49,385 nt of DNA, from assembly GCA_947484295.1 (NCBI GenBank), contig CANKOW010000003.1, positions 1-49,385 on the forward strand. Direction: 5' to 3'. The position numbers and the translations under genes were made by a program. The notes beneath the pieces are model-generated. The model made no database searches and was not told the origin of the DNA. It worked only from the letters and a program-made list of their open reading frames with translations. Of this stretch, positions 48,771-49,385 are shown piece after piece (the first letter of the stretch is position 1; every line of letters begins with the position of its first letter). Origin of the DNA: Alcaligenaceae bacterium (GTDB lineage: Bacteria; Pseudomonadota; Gammaproteobacteria; Burkholderiales; Burkholderiaceae_B).

Positions 48771-49385
48771 ATGTCACTGTTTTTGATTCGCCACGGCGAA
48801 ACTTTGCTGAATGCCGCACGCACGGTTCAACCTGCCGCAACACCGCTTGCCCCGCGCGGGCTTGCGCAAGCTGAGCTCGTTGCTGCGCGCGTGGTTGGGC
48901 TTAAACCTGCCGCGATCTTATCAAGTGATATGCCGCGCGCCTGGCAAACCGCCGAAGCGATCGCGCGCCACACGGGGCTCGAACCTCTAAGCACTGAACT
49001 GTTACGCGAACGTAACTTTGGTGATCTGCGTGGCCGCCCTTACGACACGCTGAGCTTTAACCCACTTGAGATGATTGAGGCGCCCGCCAACGGTGAATCG
49101 CTAGCTGAGTTTCACGAACGCGTCACCGAGGCGTTTGAGTATGCCGCGCGACTGCGTGTATCGCTAGATGGCCCGTTAGTTGTTGTTTGCCACGGCTTAG
49201 TGATTCATGCCATGCTGGCTAAGTGCATTGACGTAGGCAAGCATCCAATTCCCGCCCGCATCGGCAACACTTCGATCACCCGAGTGGTTGCGCAGCACCC
49301 CTTCACAGCTGAACTCGTGAACTGTACCGCGCACTTAGACGGCACCGATTTAGCTGAAGATACTAAAAGTTTATCGGGCGGCTAA
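48771..49385 (+). CDS. Histidine phosphatase family protein
   Basis: This 204-residue protein ends exactly with the TAA at the last bases of the window. The phosphoglycerate-mutase-like signature LIRHGETLLNAA begins at residue 5. The second catalytic histidine lies in VVVCHGLVIHAML near residue 140, and the acidic residue in LLRERNFGDLRGR near 80. These proteins remove phosphate from small molecules or proteins through a phosphohistidine. The substrate is not deducible. The hexamer tandem array sits immediately upstream of its start. Confidence 0.92.
   Translation: MSLFLIRHGETLLNAARTVQPAATPLAPRGLAQAELVAARVVGLKPAAILSSDMPRAWQTAEAIARHTGLEPLSTELLRERNFGDLRGRPYDTLSFNPLEMIEAPANGESLAEFHERVTEAFEYAARLRVSLDGPLVVVCHGLVIHAMLAKCIDVGKHPIPARIGNTSITRVVAQHPFTAELVNCTAHLDGTDLAEDTKSLSGG

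Overview
The window is about 49.4 kb of chromosomal DNA. It is most likely from a betaproteobacterium of the order Burkholderiales, perhaps Alcaligenaceae-like. This rests on three Bug/TctC periplasmic receptors, several CaiB/BaiF CoA-transferases and MmgE/PrpD proteins, a TRAP transporter, a YajQ, a DUF805 protein and a typical Burkholderiales M23 peptidase. The taxonomic call is an inference from gene content. No rRNA, tRNA, insertion sequence, phage gene or CRISPR array was seen.

Layout. (1) 1-8538, minus strand: a catabolic block with two paralogous metallo-beta-lactamase (MBL) fold hydrolases, two MmgE/PrpD proteins, two Bug receptors and an old-yellow-enzyme/FAD fusion. A divergent LysR regulator follows at 8705. 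(2) 9710-18210: a signal-less ModA-like binding protein, an amidase with an AtzG-like tail, a PEP-mutase/isocitrate-lyase family enzyme, a tartrate/D-malate dehydrogenase, a complete DctPQM-type TRAP transporter and a third MBL hydrolase. (3) 18300-19890: a promoter, a yybP-ykoY manganese riboswitch with a terminator-like platform, a TerC/YjbE membrane protein and a small unknown protein, closed by strong hairpins. (4) 20006-24788: CoA-transferase, enoyl-CoA hydratase, acyl-CoA dehydrogenase and MmgE/PrpD. (5) 24858-34177: a light-response island. It has three different cryptochrome/photolyase proteins with a 55-residue DUF2256 protein between two of them, a 2OG-Fe dioxygenase, a pterin dehydratase, a BLUF photoreceptor and GTP cyclohydrolase I. 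A beta-hydroxyacid dehydrogenase and an MFS transporter are interspersed. (6) 34330-43815: gamma-glutamyltransferase family protein, GNAT, CoA-transferase, an atypical SDR, a four-carbon acid sugar (erythronate/tetronate) catabolic set (DenD, OtnC-like, OtnK), a truncated isopropylmalate-isomerase-like pseudogene and an OYE. (7) 43812-49385: YajQ, MOSC protein, DUF5993, DsbB-like protein, M23 peptidase, DUF805, a third Bug receptor and a histidine phosphatase.

Most of the window serves uptake and breakdown of small carboxylic acids through CoA esters and C4 acids. The light island is the most distinctive part. FolE makes the pterin/folate precursor that photolyases can use as antenna, and a BLUF receptor is translationally coupled to it.

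Two structural peculiarities run through the window. Short tandem repeats (6-8 bp units) sit just upstream of at least six start codons, and tandem duplications lie in or at the ends of genes: 21 bp in a cryptochrome, 40 bp at the end of the OtnC-like gene, 57 bp in the M23 peptidase gene.
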